A DNA stretch of 64,000 nt from Clarireedia homoeocarpa. Lineage: Eukaryota; Ascomycota; Leotiomycetes; Helotiales; Rutstroemiaceae. The position numbers and the translations under genes are program-made. The notes under the pieces were generated by a model that searched no databases, was not told the origin of the DNA, and saw only the letters and a list, made by a program, of their open reading frames with translations. The stretch spans positions 558,001 to 622,000 of the forward strand of contig LNKV01000027.1 of the NCBI GenBank assembly GCA_001465935.1, given 5' to 3'. Positions 32,601 to 44,142 of the stretch are shown here, in pieces. How positions within the stretch are numbered: the stretch's first letter is position 1; each line of letters starts with the position of its first letter.

Positions 32601-35600
32601 CGAAAAATTTCAGAGCATCTAGCCTGGCATGCAGTTCGCTAGTCAATTCTCCGTGTCTTTGACGTTCGAGGCGCTGTCTCTTGTCTGGGTCGAAGGCTTT
32701 GTTAGGGACATATAATCTAATGCATCCTGTAGCGAAGTGAACCCAAGAGAGTGCTGAGAATTGCAGTCTGACATTCGAATAAGCTTCCCCAGCAATATTT
32801 GCGAGAAAAGCGATGTCAAGATCGCCATTAATATCCCCTTCAAGGTTTGCCCATGTGTCACCACATTCCACCCGGGCGGCTAGGACACGTTCGTAGAAGT
32901 TTTCCATAGTAACGCCATTGAAATCAAGCCGCGAGGTGAGCGCTTCGAGGCTGCTCCTGTAGGTACTTCTACAATCATATTCATGCATGTTGACAATACC
33001 ATCGATAAAAGTCGTCAATATTTGACCGAGATCCTTGATCGGATCGCGAGAGACGCTTTCAGTCGACTTCGAGACCCTCTCCGCGAGTATTGGTAACTCG
33101 GCTTCAAGTAGTCTGAGAGATTTAAGATCAACCTCAGCAATAACATCGATTTGATGCAGAATATCCATCGCAAATTTGTCTGTGATCGCTTGTACCCCCT
33201 GGTCGGGACTCCATAAATAATCCACGTTTTGCAACAGCCATGAAGTTGGACTGCATATGCTCGATCGCATCTGGGAAGCGGAAGAATAGTTGGCAAGGAC
33301 GACAGTATCAGTATCAACCATCTCGAAAGCTTTTTGACCAAGTCTCATTGAGCTTAGGGCACTGAATTGTCTGAGGGCTTCGAACTGTTTGTGGAAGAAA
33401 GGGAAAGCATTGGACTCGTCTTCAGCGATGCAATTCCTCAGATTGTCGAGTTCAGTCTTCAAAGTTGTTACCAGAGAATCACCGTCAACGCCTGAAGAAA
33501 GCACAAGACGATATGCTTTGACGAGGGACATCATAACACCACCGATCTCCGCGACCGAGATCGTAGCGTTCCATTTTAGAGAATCGAATTGTACAGCCAA
33601 GCTTTCCAGTTTCTCAATGATTTGTAGAACTTTGAGATCGGGCGTCACCAGTGGTCGAAGTTGCTTCCAAAGCACCTCCATACTAAGCCCTGTAGTCAAC
33701 GTGAATCCTGAAGCAAAACAAGTAAGCAAACCTGAGCTAAAATCCTTGATGATGGAGTTATTTTCATCATCCCATGGGCATCGAGAAGATAACTTGGCGA
33801 TCATTGCAGATCCGATGGACAAGTGTGCCTGGAATGTCTCCTCGAAGCAGTGATTGGTGACAAGATCAAAGGTGTTCCACCAGTATCGCATCAAAGCAGA
33901 GACAATTTCTTTCCGGAACTAGTTAATGGAACGTTAGCGACAGATAAACATTCATATGAGTTCTAGTAACCTACCTCCCAATTATCTAGGCGGTTTATGG
34001 AAGTATTCAGATGGGTGTTAAGCAATTTGAGCGTGTGCAAAAGAAATGGTGAGGCTTTGACCGTCGAGTCTGTTGCAACTGAAGCTACTCGATCACTGAC
34101 TATGGATCGCTGAAGACGATTCATTTGAGACGGCTTCAAACCGGTTACTGCCGTTTCTTGCTGTTTGTGAGCCTCCAAAGCCGCAGCTATTTGGAGTTTT
34201 AATTCTAGACATGCCGCAAGCCAATAAACTTGTGCTGGGCTGGTTGAGTATTCCAGTAATGGGACCAAAGGCGTGTTTTGCAGAGGATGAAGGATCTACA
34301 TATTTTATTTGCGCTATCAGTACATTTTCTACTTGTAAGGACTGCACGGTCACTAACCTGTGCGTCACCGAAGCCCGCTGGTAACAAGGTCTTCTCCGCA
34401 GCACCGTTCATCATATCTCCAAATGCTTTTCTAAAGTGCAGGTAGTCTTCCGCCTGGTATACCTGGCTGTATTGTCGAGACAACCGTGTAAAATGTGTAG
34501 CCAACTCTGCATCTTGACTCAAATCCCGAGCCGCTGTTTCGCAAAATCTTGAGAGCAGAGGGAAATCAGACCACGCCAGATTATCCAGCGCTATACTGAG
34601 AACATGATCCTGCAGGCTTAATACACTATCTCCTAGACCTAAAAACTTCGTGACTTGCCGATATCTTTGAAGGGATGTTTCAGGTTGAGTGAAAGATGCA
34701 TCGTTTCTGGCGTCAAAGTGTGCGTTATCTAGAGGCTCCACATATATTTCTACAGCACGATTTCGCATTGCCCGGGAGAGCTCTCCGAAACGAGGATCCA
34801 TGGTCAAAAATATTCTGAAGTCAGGATGTGGCTTGATAACCTTAGGCTCTCCGTCCGGTCCACAATGTTCGTTGATACTAAGAAATCCGTTCGGCTCCAG
34901 GAGTGAATTCAATCTGTCAAGCACAGATGCACTACAAAGATTAGCATTGTCCAGGACTAACCACTTTCCTTGCTCAAGCGCCTTGATTAGCACCCCATCG
35001 ACCCATTCGAAGCGCGCATTTTCGAGTGCCATTGGACGCCCAGCTAGCACCTCACACGTTGAGGCGAGTTCACCAAATTCTGGCATTGAAGTAATTTTCT
35101 GGAGGGACTGAAGATGCTTCGCTATTGTCTGAAACAACGCTGATGAGATTTTGTCGTGGTTTTCTAGTAGTTCTAATAACTCGATCGCATCCTCAGGGAC
35201 ATGGTTGGGTAAAACATTTAGTACACGGCTTCGTAGGAAATCAACGAGCTCCTGGAGGAAGCCACTAGCAGAACGCTGGGGATCTACCTGCTCGAAGCCG
35301 CCTACAAGGTCCATGGTATCAATGTCTGTATTTAGCGGGAATATCGTAAGATTTTTACCGCTAGCAGCAGCGATATGTTCAAGAATTGTAGATTTTCCAG
35401 AACCAGATGGTCCGACGAGAATGCAAGGAAGATTCTGCTGTATGCACATCATGACAGACTCGATCTCCGGGAGACGATTGATCATGTCAACGCCAGGAAA
35501 CTTTGAGCTCTGCAAAAGCATGTCTCTTTCCATGTATGCTATTCCTACCTGATAAGCGCTCGAACTCATGTTGTGGAAGAAATGACGAAATGGGACTGCG

Positions 35601-38600
35601 ACCCCAAATATCTCTGAGAATATCATATCCAGTTCTTCTCGGTCCTTGTTAGTTCTGAACCGCTGTCGAAATACTAAGTTGAGATAATCAGAAGGATCTC
35701 TTCCATGAAGAAATGGTAACTCGGAGTTTAGCAAGTGTAGCCATCGAAGAATGTCCCTCAAGTTGAACTCCCAAGGACCACCTTGAGATCCAAAGTTCCG
35801 TCTATGCACGATCTCGAGTTCGAGCCTCGAGACAAAATTGATGATAGTTGTAATTAGCTCATGGCTCATTGTGGGAAAATTATGCTGGCAGATTAGCTTG
35901 AGATCATCATCTCTAAATACGTCAGCATAAACGACAGTAAAACGATTGACGAAAGAACTTGGGAGACCCTTTCTGCCACCACCTTGATGATGAGGGTTCT
36001 GTGCTGCAAAAACGCTAAAGTTAGGATGTTTCTTGAAAGTCTGGTCTAGCTCCGAGATGTAAACCTCTCCACGATGATCGAGGCAAGCATTCAAACCTTC
36101 GAGGACCGATTGAGATGCGAGATTCATTTCATCGAGGAGCACCCACTCTCCTCGCTGCATAGCTTGGAGAAATGGAGCGTCCCGCCAAGCGAAATGGCCG
36201 GCTTCCGCACCTTCAACTGGAACATCTGAGCCAAAAAGATCCATGAGATCAGTTTGCTCCGAGAGATTGATGCGGGTCAGAGGTCGATTAGTCGCACGTG
36301 CAAGAGCAGATATCAATGTCGTCTTGCCCACACCTGGGCTACCTTCTATGAGGATAGGCTTCTGCACCTGAAATGCACGGAGAACTCTCATGGCATTCAT
36401 CTTCGTCGTCGGAGCATCAAAAGCAAAACCAGTATCACTACTTGCCCCAGTTAACTTTGAGATACTGAATTCGCCAATAGCGAGCTGGGATTTCTGGTTT
36501 TTGATGTCTACTGGTCTGAAATATATGGAGCTAGCATCGTAATTCAAGAATGTTCCTAGCTTCTCCAAGCACTTTGCACGTTCTTCATGAATAGTCTCCG
36601 GACTAAGTGCTAAAAGAGCCGCGGGATTAGCGCCCAGAGTATCGATATAGACCATAGATGCACCATGAACGGCGGCATAATATAAGTCACTGCCAGCGCA
36701 CCCGTTCATAAACTTGATCCATGCTAGGATATCACGAACAGATATTGACGTTGAAGATGAAGACCGATATGTTTCCCCAAACCACTCTGCAAATTGGACA
36801 ATAGGCTCTGAAAATCTCTTCAGGCTGGGACTGAGTTTGGATTCCACTATATGAATCACGTCGTCATGGTCCGATAATGCCGGTACCCAGATTTCCGTGA
36901 AACGGTTTCGTAATGCAGGTGATAATTCTCGTTTCCCATAGTCGCCACCAGGGTTCATAGTCGCGAAAAATTGAAAGCCATCAGCAGCTGTCACAAATGA
37001 GTTATCGATACCTTTTTCTGCGAGTAGGATCGCCCTGTGAGACTCGAGAACAGAATTAAGTCTTTCGAGGACCGAGTCATCTGCGAGTGAAATTTCATCG
37101 AGCAAGAAAAACTGTCCGTCCTTCATGGCCTGGACAAGACTGCCGTCAGACCATTCGAATAATGCCTTAGCCTTGATCTGATTGGTCTCGATACGCGAGC
37201 GTAGTTCGTTCGGTATCTCCATTGCATTTCGTTCTGGTAATGAAAGGTATGTCGACAGTAAAGTCTCGATGCTCTCGGAACTGTAACGTTCCATATCTAG
37301 CCTGCTTAGTGCTTGAAGTAGGTCCTCTCTCAGCTGGTCTAGAATGGCAGAACGGTTGCGTATCGGTCTTTGCGCGCCAATAAGATCCCCCGTTTCGGTG
37401 TTCTGGTGCGCGTTGACGATGTGTAACTCCTTCTTAAATGCCTCAGCGAGCATCTGACATACAGTCGTCTTGCCACATCCAGTTTCACCGACAAGTAATA
37501 CAGGCTCATTATTGCGAAGAGCATGCGCTACAAGAACATAAAGTCGCCTCATAGCCTGAGTCCAAACTACATCTTGCGCATTTCTGGTGGAATCGTAGGC
37601 CTTTATTTCGGGAAGGTTGCTATTGTATAGCTCATTGACATCAATCTTGACTTTCATCACTTTCTCTATGATGCCCTTAACCGCTGCTCTCTCTTCTACA
37701 TTACGTACGCGTTCAGCTAGGAGCATATACCCATTTGCAGCAAGCTGTTCGCGATTATCAGCGTCCCTAAGCGCCCATCGAAATAGATCTCGCAAGGTTG
37801 CAAAACTATCCTTCTGCTCAAAAAGGCGTGTTGATTGACGAAGTCGAGAAAGTTCCTTGTAAACGGCAACAATTCGACGACAATCAGAAGGCGCGACCTT
37901 TTGACTTCTTTTTTCCAGAATAAAATCAAGCTCATCTTCGGGGATATCATCAAAATGGAGTTCCAAGAAACGATTTCTAAAAGCTCGTGATAATGTTTTC
38001 CGTCCTCCATACAACCCCGCGGGGTTTTGGGTGGCGAAGAGCATGAAGTTGTCATGTGGACGAACGACCTCCTGGGTTTCCGGAATGAGTAATTCGCGAT
38101 TGTCATCCAAAAGACGATTGAGTGCTTCCAAAACATCGGTGGGCGCCAAGTTGAGTTCGTCGAGAACAATCCAATGTCCTTGGCGAAGAGCTTGCACAAG
38201 TAAACCTTCTTGGAAATGGAGTCTTCCGACGGAGTCTGATACATATGTGCCTAGATATTCCTGCAGATCGGTGTGCTCGTGATTGTTGATTCGAACAAAT
38301 TTATTGCCACTAAATTTGGCTAGGTATTCGATCATGCTTGTCTTTCCAGAAGAAGTCGGGCCTTGAATTAGAACTGGGAATCGTCTCGTAGAGGTCGCGC
38401 GGACAAGGTTGAGCATATTGCGTTCAACGAATGGAGTGATGATATAGTGCGATTGCTCCTGTGGAGGTTCGAATCCTTGCAGCATCCAATATTGCCTATC
38501 CCTCTTTTTGTTCAAAAACCGTACATATTGCTTGCCGTCCTCCGGATGTCTCGGTGTTTGAGCCAAAAGTGCTTGCGGGTTGCCGTGGCTATCGAGCAGG

Positions 38601-41600
38601 TGATGCTCAATTAGTGGCATGAGCATATTCTCCGACTCCCGATCTAAAAGGGTGAGAAACCCCATCGCAAACCCTTCATAGAGAGCTCTGCGTAGACCGT
38701 AAGAAGGTGCTATTTCAGTAACATACGACAGGACGCGGGTCAGCGTACGCAAACTGAAGTGCGGTACTTCATTTGCACCATCAACTAGACGCTTCTCTTC
38801 AGCTAGACGCTTTGTATTCATGTACAGGCGTGCCACATCGTGGGCAGCGCGGTCGTCATTGCTACTTGTACCCTTAAGGTATGCTTTAATGACGGCCAAA
38901 AGATCATCTAGATTCCGATCAGGGCTTTGCACATACAGCTCGGTGAATCTCGAACGCAGACCCATTGGGAGATCTCGCTTTCCTATGTCGGTAGCCGGAT
39001 TCATGGCTCCAAAGATGCGGAAGTCCGGATGTGCCTGAATCCTTTCGATTTCGCCAGTCTCCGAGAGCAGAATTGAAGGCGAACCAGTTCCACCATGTAA
39101 CAGATCGGCGATACTCTCTAGCGTATCCGGCGATGCTAGATTAATCTCGTCCAATAACACCCATTCTCCATTGCGGGCTGCCTTAACGATGTTGCCCTCG
39201 ACGAATGTGAACGCAAAGCCCTTTGAGCCTGCTGATAATTGGATATCAAATTGATCTAGACTCTGCGAGAACCTCGACCATCGAGGCTTGAGTTTCAATA
39301 ACGACTCCAGTCTCGATTCTGTTTTGCGTCTCTTAGTTGGCTGCTCAGATATTGGTCGAGTGTTTGCTTCCTCCTTTTTAGACAGCTCAGAAACAATTTT
39401 CTCGAACATCTTTGGTGCTTCACGCCACAGTTTTGATGCTTTGGTCCATTGGCTTTTTGCTATACACTTAGAAAGTTGATCGATATATTTCTGGTTTTTG
39501 GTCACAGATATACCAGTTGCATTGAACAGATCATCAAATTCATCTTTGAGAGGTATAGCAAGACTTCTGACATTTACCGGCTTGAAACCTCCTAGAAGAT
39601 CACCAACTTCACTTTGCTGCGACAAGTTGACTGCGGTAAGTTTAAAGCCCAAGGAGTCAGCAAGCTGTTGTACTACCGTTGTTTTTCCAATACCGGTCTC
39701 TCCAACAAGTAAGATAGGCTCCGCCATGGAAACCGCCACGCCAACTTGCTCCAGCAACCTTTTGGCATGGGTGGTATTGGCAAAGGGACGGCGTCTTTGG
39801 CTGGGTTTGGCTACACGAGCAGCTCGTCTCTTAGGCAATCGCACTCTGCCGATTACCAATTCGTTCTCGCCGTCATCATAACGAGGAATGTGAGCCGTGA
39901 GGAAGTGCTCCATGCTCTGAGGATCGACATGCATCTCCTCAGCGATTGCCGAAACAATGGATCTCCGGGCTTCCTCAGTCTGCAAACTCCCCGCAAAGCA
40001 ATCGGTGGCCTCCAGAAACATTTCATATCTAGTGCTCTCAGTTATGGGCTCTGCACCAGTCTTGGAGCCAGATGTGGCCAGGACATTGGCGAGCCTTCGA
40101 CACCATTTCAGAAGATCCCGAGGACTTATTGGACGACCAAGTGACGCGCGGCTTATCGAGGCGAAGGATGGCTTCGTAGACAACGCATAGAGGCGGTCGT
40201 AGACGTCGATAATGCCTGGCAGAAATTGATCAAGGATAGGATAAGTACCGCTGATGATTTCACGAAACTCGTCTTGATTAGGCATGTTAATTGGTACACG
40301 CTGCCACAGGCGTGTACCAAGCATGTGTAGTGCCGGAGGAATTTCCTGCCCGTTTATGTTGAGAGAAGTACGTATTGTCGCAAAGAGTTTGAAGCCTGCC
40401 TTTGCTGTCACTATTTCACCTCGGCTAGGTATAAGAAGCTCCCGGCGCTCGATGAGCGGCAACAAGATACTGAGAACTTCGTTAGGTGCGCGGTCTAGAT
40501 CCTCGATGAAAACCCATCGGCCTTCTTTAATCGCCGTAGTCAAAACACCTGCTCTCCACGTAAATGATCCAGGGGTAGACCCTGTGGCATACATTCCAAT
40601 GAGCATCTTCGCATCTGTTTGCTCGTTCAAATGTAGTGTTACCATGCTCGAATCCATACTAAGTTCGCGAGCAAAGTCATTCACCAGAGAAGTTTTTCCT
40701 GAGCCAGCCAAACCGTGAAGTAGAATTGGAGCGGAGGACAGGAGAGCTTTCGCAAGTTTTGCTTGGTTTTGGGAAGTAGTTACTGTATGTATGAGGTTCG
40801 AAGAGCGGGTAGGATAGCTATTCGGGCGAGGAAGTAACACATTTGAATACTGGGCCACAAGAGGTGAGAGTGCCTGCGAGATTGATGGCAGTGTCATGAG
40901 CTGTTCCTTATTTTTGAGAATAAGAACGGCGTCTTTCAGCCTTTTCTCTTCAAAAATGCTAAGAAATCCAAAGTCGATCAACTTTCCATCAAAATCCCCC
41001 ATAATTGCGTCTCCGTTTCCCACATATCTTGAGATCAGCGCTTCCAATCTCGCATCAGAGGCAAGCTGCAGTTGACAAAATATTCTCACAGCCAGATATC
41101 GAACTGCTGGGCTTGTATGCTGTAAAAGTTCTTGCACTCGAGATCCGGATACCAATTCAGAATAAGCGTGTTTATCGAAGTTCAAGAGTCGCCAAACCGC
41201 TAGCAGAATGCGCTGGAGTGAGAGATCTGCTGATTCGCCATTTGTGCCACTAAGATTACTTCCAAGAGATAAAATACGCGCAGTCGTGCCACTCGTATAT
41301 GGGCCAGTTGTGGTAAGGTATTTATCGAGGAAAGTTGTGAGGTAAGGCGCAAGATGTATAACTCGCGAAAACGCCTCAATTATGTCGTTTTGATAACTAT
41401 CTGGCCTTGAAATCCACCTTGCTGCCGAGTCTGCGATTAATTGGGGGTATTGCAGGAACAAATAGAGAGTCAATTTCGGCTTAAGTGCAGCGACTGCAAG
41501 AGTATCGAGGAAGTGAGAAGACTGTTGGAGGCGCACAATTTCCAGAATTTCTGCTGGAAGATATGAAGACGCATTATACTCCCCGGGCATCACATCAGCT

Positions 41601-41647
41601 TGCGAAACGGGCTCCATTGTGTTGCGACGAGAAATAGTCGAATTCAA
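26668..41647 (-). CDS. mdn1: Midasin, dynein-like AAA ATPase of 60S ribosome assembly (three exons)
   Basis: Exons 41647-34358, 34295-33975 and 33918-26668 (introns of 62 and 56 bp) join to 4953 aa, close to yeast Rea1 (4910). A second ATG ten codons in could be the true start. Six AAA modules are seen, with Walker A motifs at about residues 311 (GLAGSGKTS), 647 (GETGIGKTT), 1094 (GPTSSGKTS), 1385 (GETGCGKTT), 1769 (GSPGVGKTT) and 2077 (GPSGSGKST). A long alpha-helical linker leads to an Asp/Glu-rich region at about 4110-4640. The C-terminal MIDAS domain has the metal-binding DDSKSMGES (D-x-S-x-S) at about 4737. Midasin pulls Rsa4 and Ytm1 off pre-60S particles with its MIDAS domain. It is divergent from the L12m gene. 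Confidence 0.97.
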
Positions 41648-41827
41648 TGTTGTCGTTTACTCCAAGATCTATAAACTTTTTTTTGTAGATATCTCGAACT
41701 TTTTTTTGGTGGAGCCGAAGTTTCCCCGGCGCGCTAAAATTTAACTTCAGAAGAAAGTCTAAGTTTCAAAGTCCTTCAACACTTTTTGAGGATAGCAATA
41801 TCAACTCAACGCTCATATCACGAAGAA
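41648..41827. promoter_or_regulatory. bidirectional promoter between mdn1 and the mitochondrial L12 gene
   Basis: 180 bp separate the two starts. Two A/T runs (A7- and T7-type, near 41676-41708) lie centrally, resembling poly(dA:dT) nucleosome-free stretches of shared promoters. Confidence 0.45.
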
Positions 41828-42430
41828 ATGTCGTTATCCTGCCAATATGCGGCTCGCAGCTGCATGCGATCACTCCGATCACCCACTTCTCTTCGTGTCT
41901 CGACGGCGACCTTCGTACAAAGAACAAATTCTGCATCCGCACAACGATGGGCATCAACAGATGCGGCATCTGCCAATCCCAAGATATCCGGAATTGTGGA
42001 CCAGATCAGTCAATTGACTCTATTAGAGACAGCAGACTTAGTAGCAAGCCTTAAGGTAGGTTGGTAGTAGTCTAAGGCCAGAGGTCATCAAACTGATATT
42101 CTTGGTTAGTCGCGACTGAATATTCCTGATATGCCCATGGGAGGATTCGCCGCCGGACCTGCCCCAGCTGCCGCACCAGTCGAAGAAGAAGAGGCCGCGC
42201 CAGTACAGCAAGAGAAATCTCTCTTCAACCTCAAGCTCGCTTCATTTGATGCGGCTGCAAAACCCAAGATCATTAAGGAAATTAAGAGCATGCTTGGTTT
42301 AAGTTTGGTGGACAGTAAGAAATTCGTCGAAAGTGCGCCAAAGATGATGAAGGAGGGAGTACCGAAAGAGGAAGCGGAAAAAATCATGGCCACTTTGAAG
42401 GAACTGGGGGCCGTGGTAACAATGGAATAA
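41828..42430 (+). CDS. Mitochondrial ribosomal protein bL12m (L7/L12 family; two exons)
   Basis: Exons 41828-42055 and 42110-42430 join across a 54-bp intron to 182 aa. The first 45 residues are rich in Ser/Arg/Ala and almost free of acids, a typical mitochondrial presequence. The N-terminal L12 dimerisation region reads ISGIVDQISQLTLLETADLV. An Ala/Pro/Glu hinge (AAPVEEEEAAPVQQ) leads to the L7/L12 C-terminal domain, with FNLKLASFDAAAKPKIIKEI and GLSLVDSKKFVESAPK, ending KELGAVVTME. L12 forms the stalk that recruits translation factors. The start at 41828 was chosen over 41786 because it begins the presequence cleanly. Confidence 0.93.
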
Positions 42431-43089
42431 AGGAAATAAAAGGCGATGTGCAACTTGCATGGAATGGAAGAATTCCGCATGTATCAATAGACATGTGTAC
42501 AAAATCGGTTTCTCGCCCAAGCATCATCTATTGGAACATCAGTAGCAGTCGCGCTGAGCAAGTTCCATGGCTGCAAAGTGTGTATATGCATCCGGGACGA
42601 GTGCGCGCAAGACGGTGATGCACCACAATTAATACGACAAGTGCTCGTTGGTTGGTTTGAACATTGCACTTTATAACTTCTTACAGTGTGTGATCTGTTC
42701 AGACCCTTGCTCTTGGAGCATGATTGGGTTCACTGAACTCATCACCCCCACCACCCCATGTTGCTTCTTCGTGGAGCTTGCCTGAGAGTACTCCACTTAT
42801 TGTGCTAGCGCATATTATTATGATCTCCCATATACGACACCGATGTTCCGCTGTCTTCGGGTCATATGGGAGTTCTCACATAAGGTCGTCCGAGTGAAAC
42901 TTATCTCCTGGTTTAACCGAAACTACAACAATATGGTACAGATAATTTCATTATTCTTCAGCCAAATCACCTCAAGTGTCAAGAAGGGATGTTGCTTCAT
43001 AGGTTTTGTAATCCGTGGGGTCACTCACTACAGCTGTGAAATTTCGACCATTCTGTAACCTATATAACAAGGCACTTCATTCTGCTTTT

Positions 43090-43129
<40 letters not shown>

Positions 43130-43428
43130 CTTGTATTGGAGTAGATGCTCAAGCATGTAGAGGGGTCACTATAAGAAACTTCCGTTTCCAGACTCCCCAT
43201 GTCAACAGTTCACTGACCTCATGGCCGTTGGAATCGATACTAGATAGAACCATTAAACCATTCTATAGTGGGGGGTACAAATCAATCTTTGCACTTCCTC
43301 TTATTACTTGTACAAGATTTTTATGATACAGAATACGAATGCCCTACTCTTTTGCAGCAGAATATAGAAAATTCGTTAATGACCAATGTTACAACATGCC
43401 ATATCGGACTTTGTCCTTGTTGTCTCTT
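42431..43428. other. intergenic with a 36-T homopolymer at 43092-43127
   Basis: About 1 kb between two convergent 3' ends. Apart from the T36 tract (given separately) only short frames are present. No RNA gene was recognised. Confidence 0.5.
43092..43127 (-). repeat. 36-bp poly(T) tract (poly(A) on the minus strand)
   Basis: Thirty-six consecutive T on the plus strand. On the minus strand this is an A36 tract located about 300 bp after the stop codon of the intronless unknown gene on that strand, so it has the position and polarity of a retroposed poly(A) tail. It could equally be a simple repeat. Confidence 0.8.
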
Positions 43429-44142
43429 TCACCTTTTATTGTTGATTGTAGTCCTCAGAGACGATACTTTATGCTCCACTGTTCCATTCCAAGGCTTTGG
43501 ATCGATTGGCATCCACTTCTGGATTTGAATTCGGTCCAAAAATGAATCGGCTGGCTTTCTAGAAGGGAGAGAGCTTGTTTGGGATTCTGTACCTTTTGTA
43601 CGCAACACTAATGAGCCCACAGCTTCCGGACTAGAATTAGATTGACCATCTCGTCGGTTCGGCGAATGTTCAGTTCGGTCTCTTCGTGCCCCCGGCGTAT
43701 TTCTTTTTCTGGGCGGCATATCCTCTTCACTATCCTCCTTTAATTTCTGGTTCTGTCTCCATTCGGCCTTTTTATTATACCAGTCATTATACACGCCACT
43801 GCATTCCTGTTTGGCTGTTGATTGCATTGAAGCTGCACTATATCTTGGTTTCGACCTGGTCTTGCCCGGCGCCAATCTTTTTACCTTGCTCCGGGTGTCT
43901 GGCTCCAGTACTTTCAAGACTCCACGTCCAATATCATTCCAATCGATGTCCTGATCAAGCGGTGTATCTTTGATCCTCCCTGCCAGATACTTGAGTTGAG
44001 CCGGGCTCAGATCACGTCTCGCCTCATCCACATTGCAGTTTTTATGTTCAGATCGAGATGGTCTTGCATTTCTACCTGCCTTTCTCGTTGATCTACGTGG
44101 CTGTTCCCCCCAATTCGTCGCTTCTTCTTTTTCTCTCGGCAT
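43429..44142 (-). CDS. unknown basic protein, intronless
   Basis: From the ATG at 44142 the product is 237 aa. The frame is open upstream to 44328, but that part is hydrophobic and out of character. The start MPREKEEATNWGEQPRRSTR leads a strongly basic chain with Lys/Arg clusters (PPRKRNTPGARRDR) likely to direct it to the nucleus. A more structured block reads LSPAQLKYLAGRIKDTPLDQ, followed by DIDWNDIGRGVLKVLEPDTR and a Trp/Tyr-containing segment (YNDWYNKKAEWRQNQ). I do not recognise the family. The DIDWNDIG block with following helix resembles chromatin-type helical repeats only loosely. No introns. A 36-base A tract follows about 300 bp downstream on the coding strand. Confidence 0.6.
   Translation of the reverse strand: MPREKEEATNWGEQPRRSTRKAGRNARPSRSEHKNCNVDEARRDLSPAQLKYLAGRIKDTPLDQDIDWNDIGRGVLKVLEPDTRSKVKRLAPGKTRSKPRYSAASMQSTAKQECSGVYNDWYNKKAEWRQNQKLKEDSEEDMPPRKRNTPGARRDRTEHSPNRRDGQSNSSPEAVGSLVLRTKGTESQTSSLPSRKPADSFLDRIQIQKWMPIDPKPWNGTVEHKVSSLRTTINNKR

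Noticed and set aside
26668..33894. Two separate giant genes at 26.7-33.9 and 34.2-41.6 kb
   Set aside because: Two short introns with correct phases join them through a 321-bp exon into one full-length midasin.
38465..38480. GGTTCGAATCC, a tRNA B-box-like motif
   Set aside because: It lies inside the midasin coding sequence (FEPPQEQ region). No A box or cloverleaf arms were found around it.
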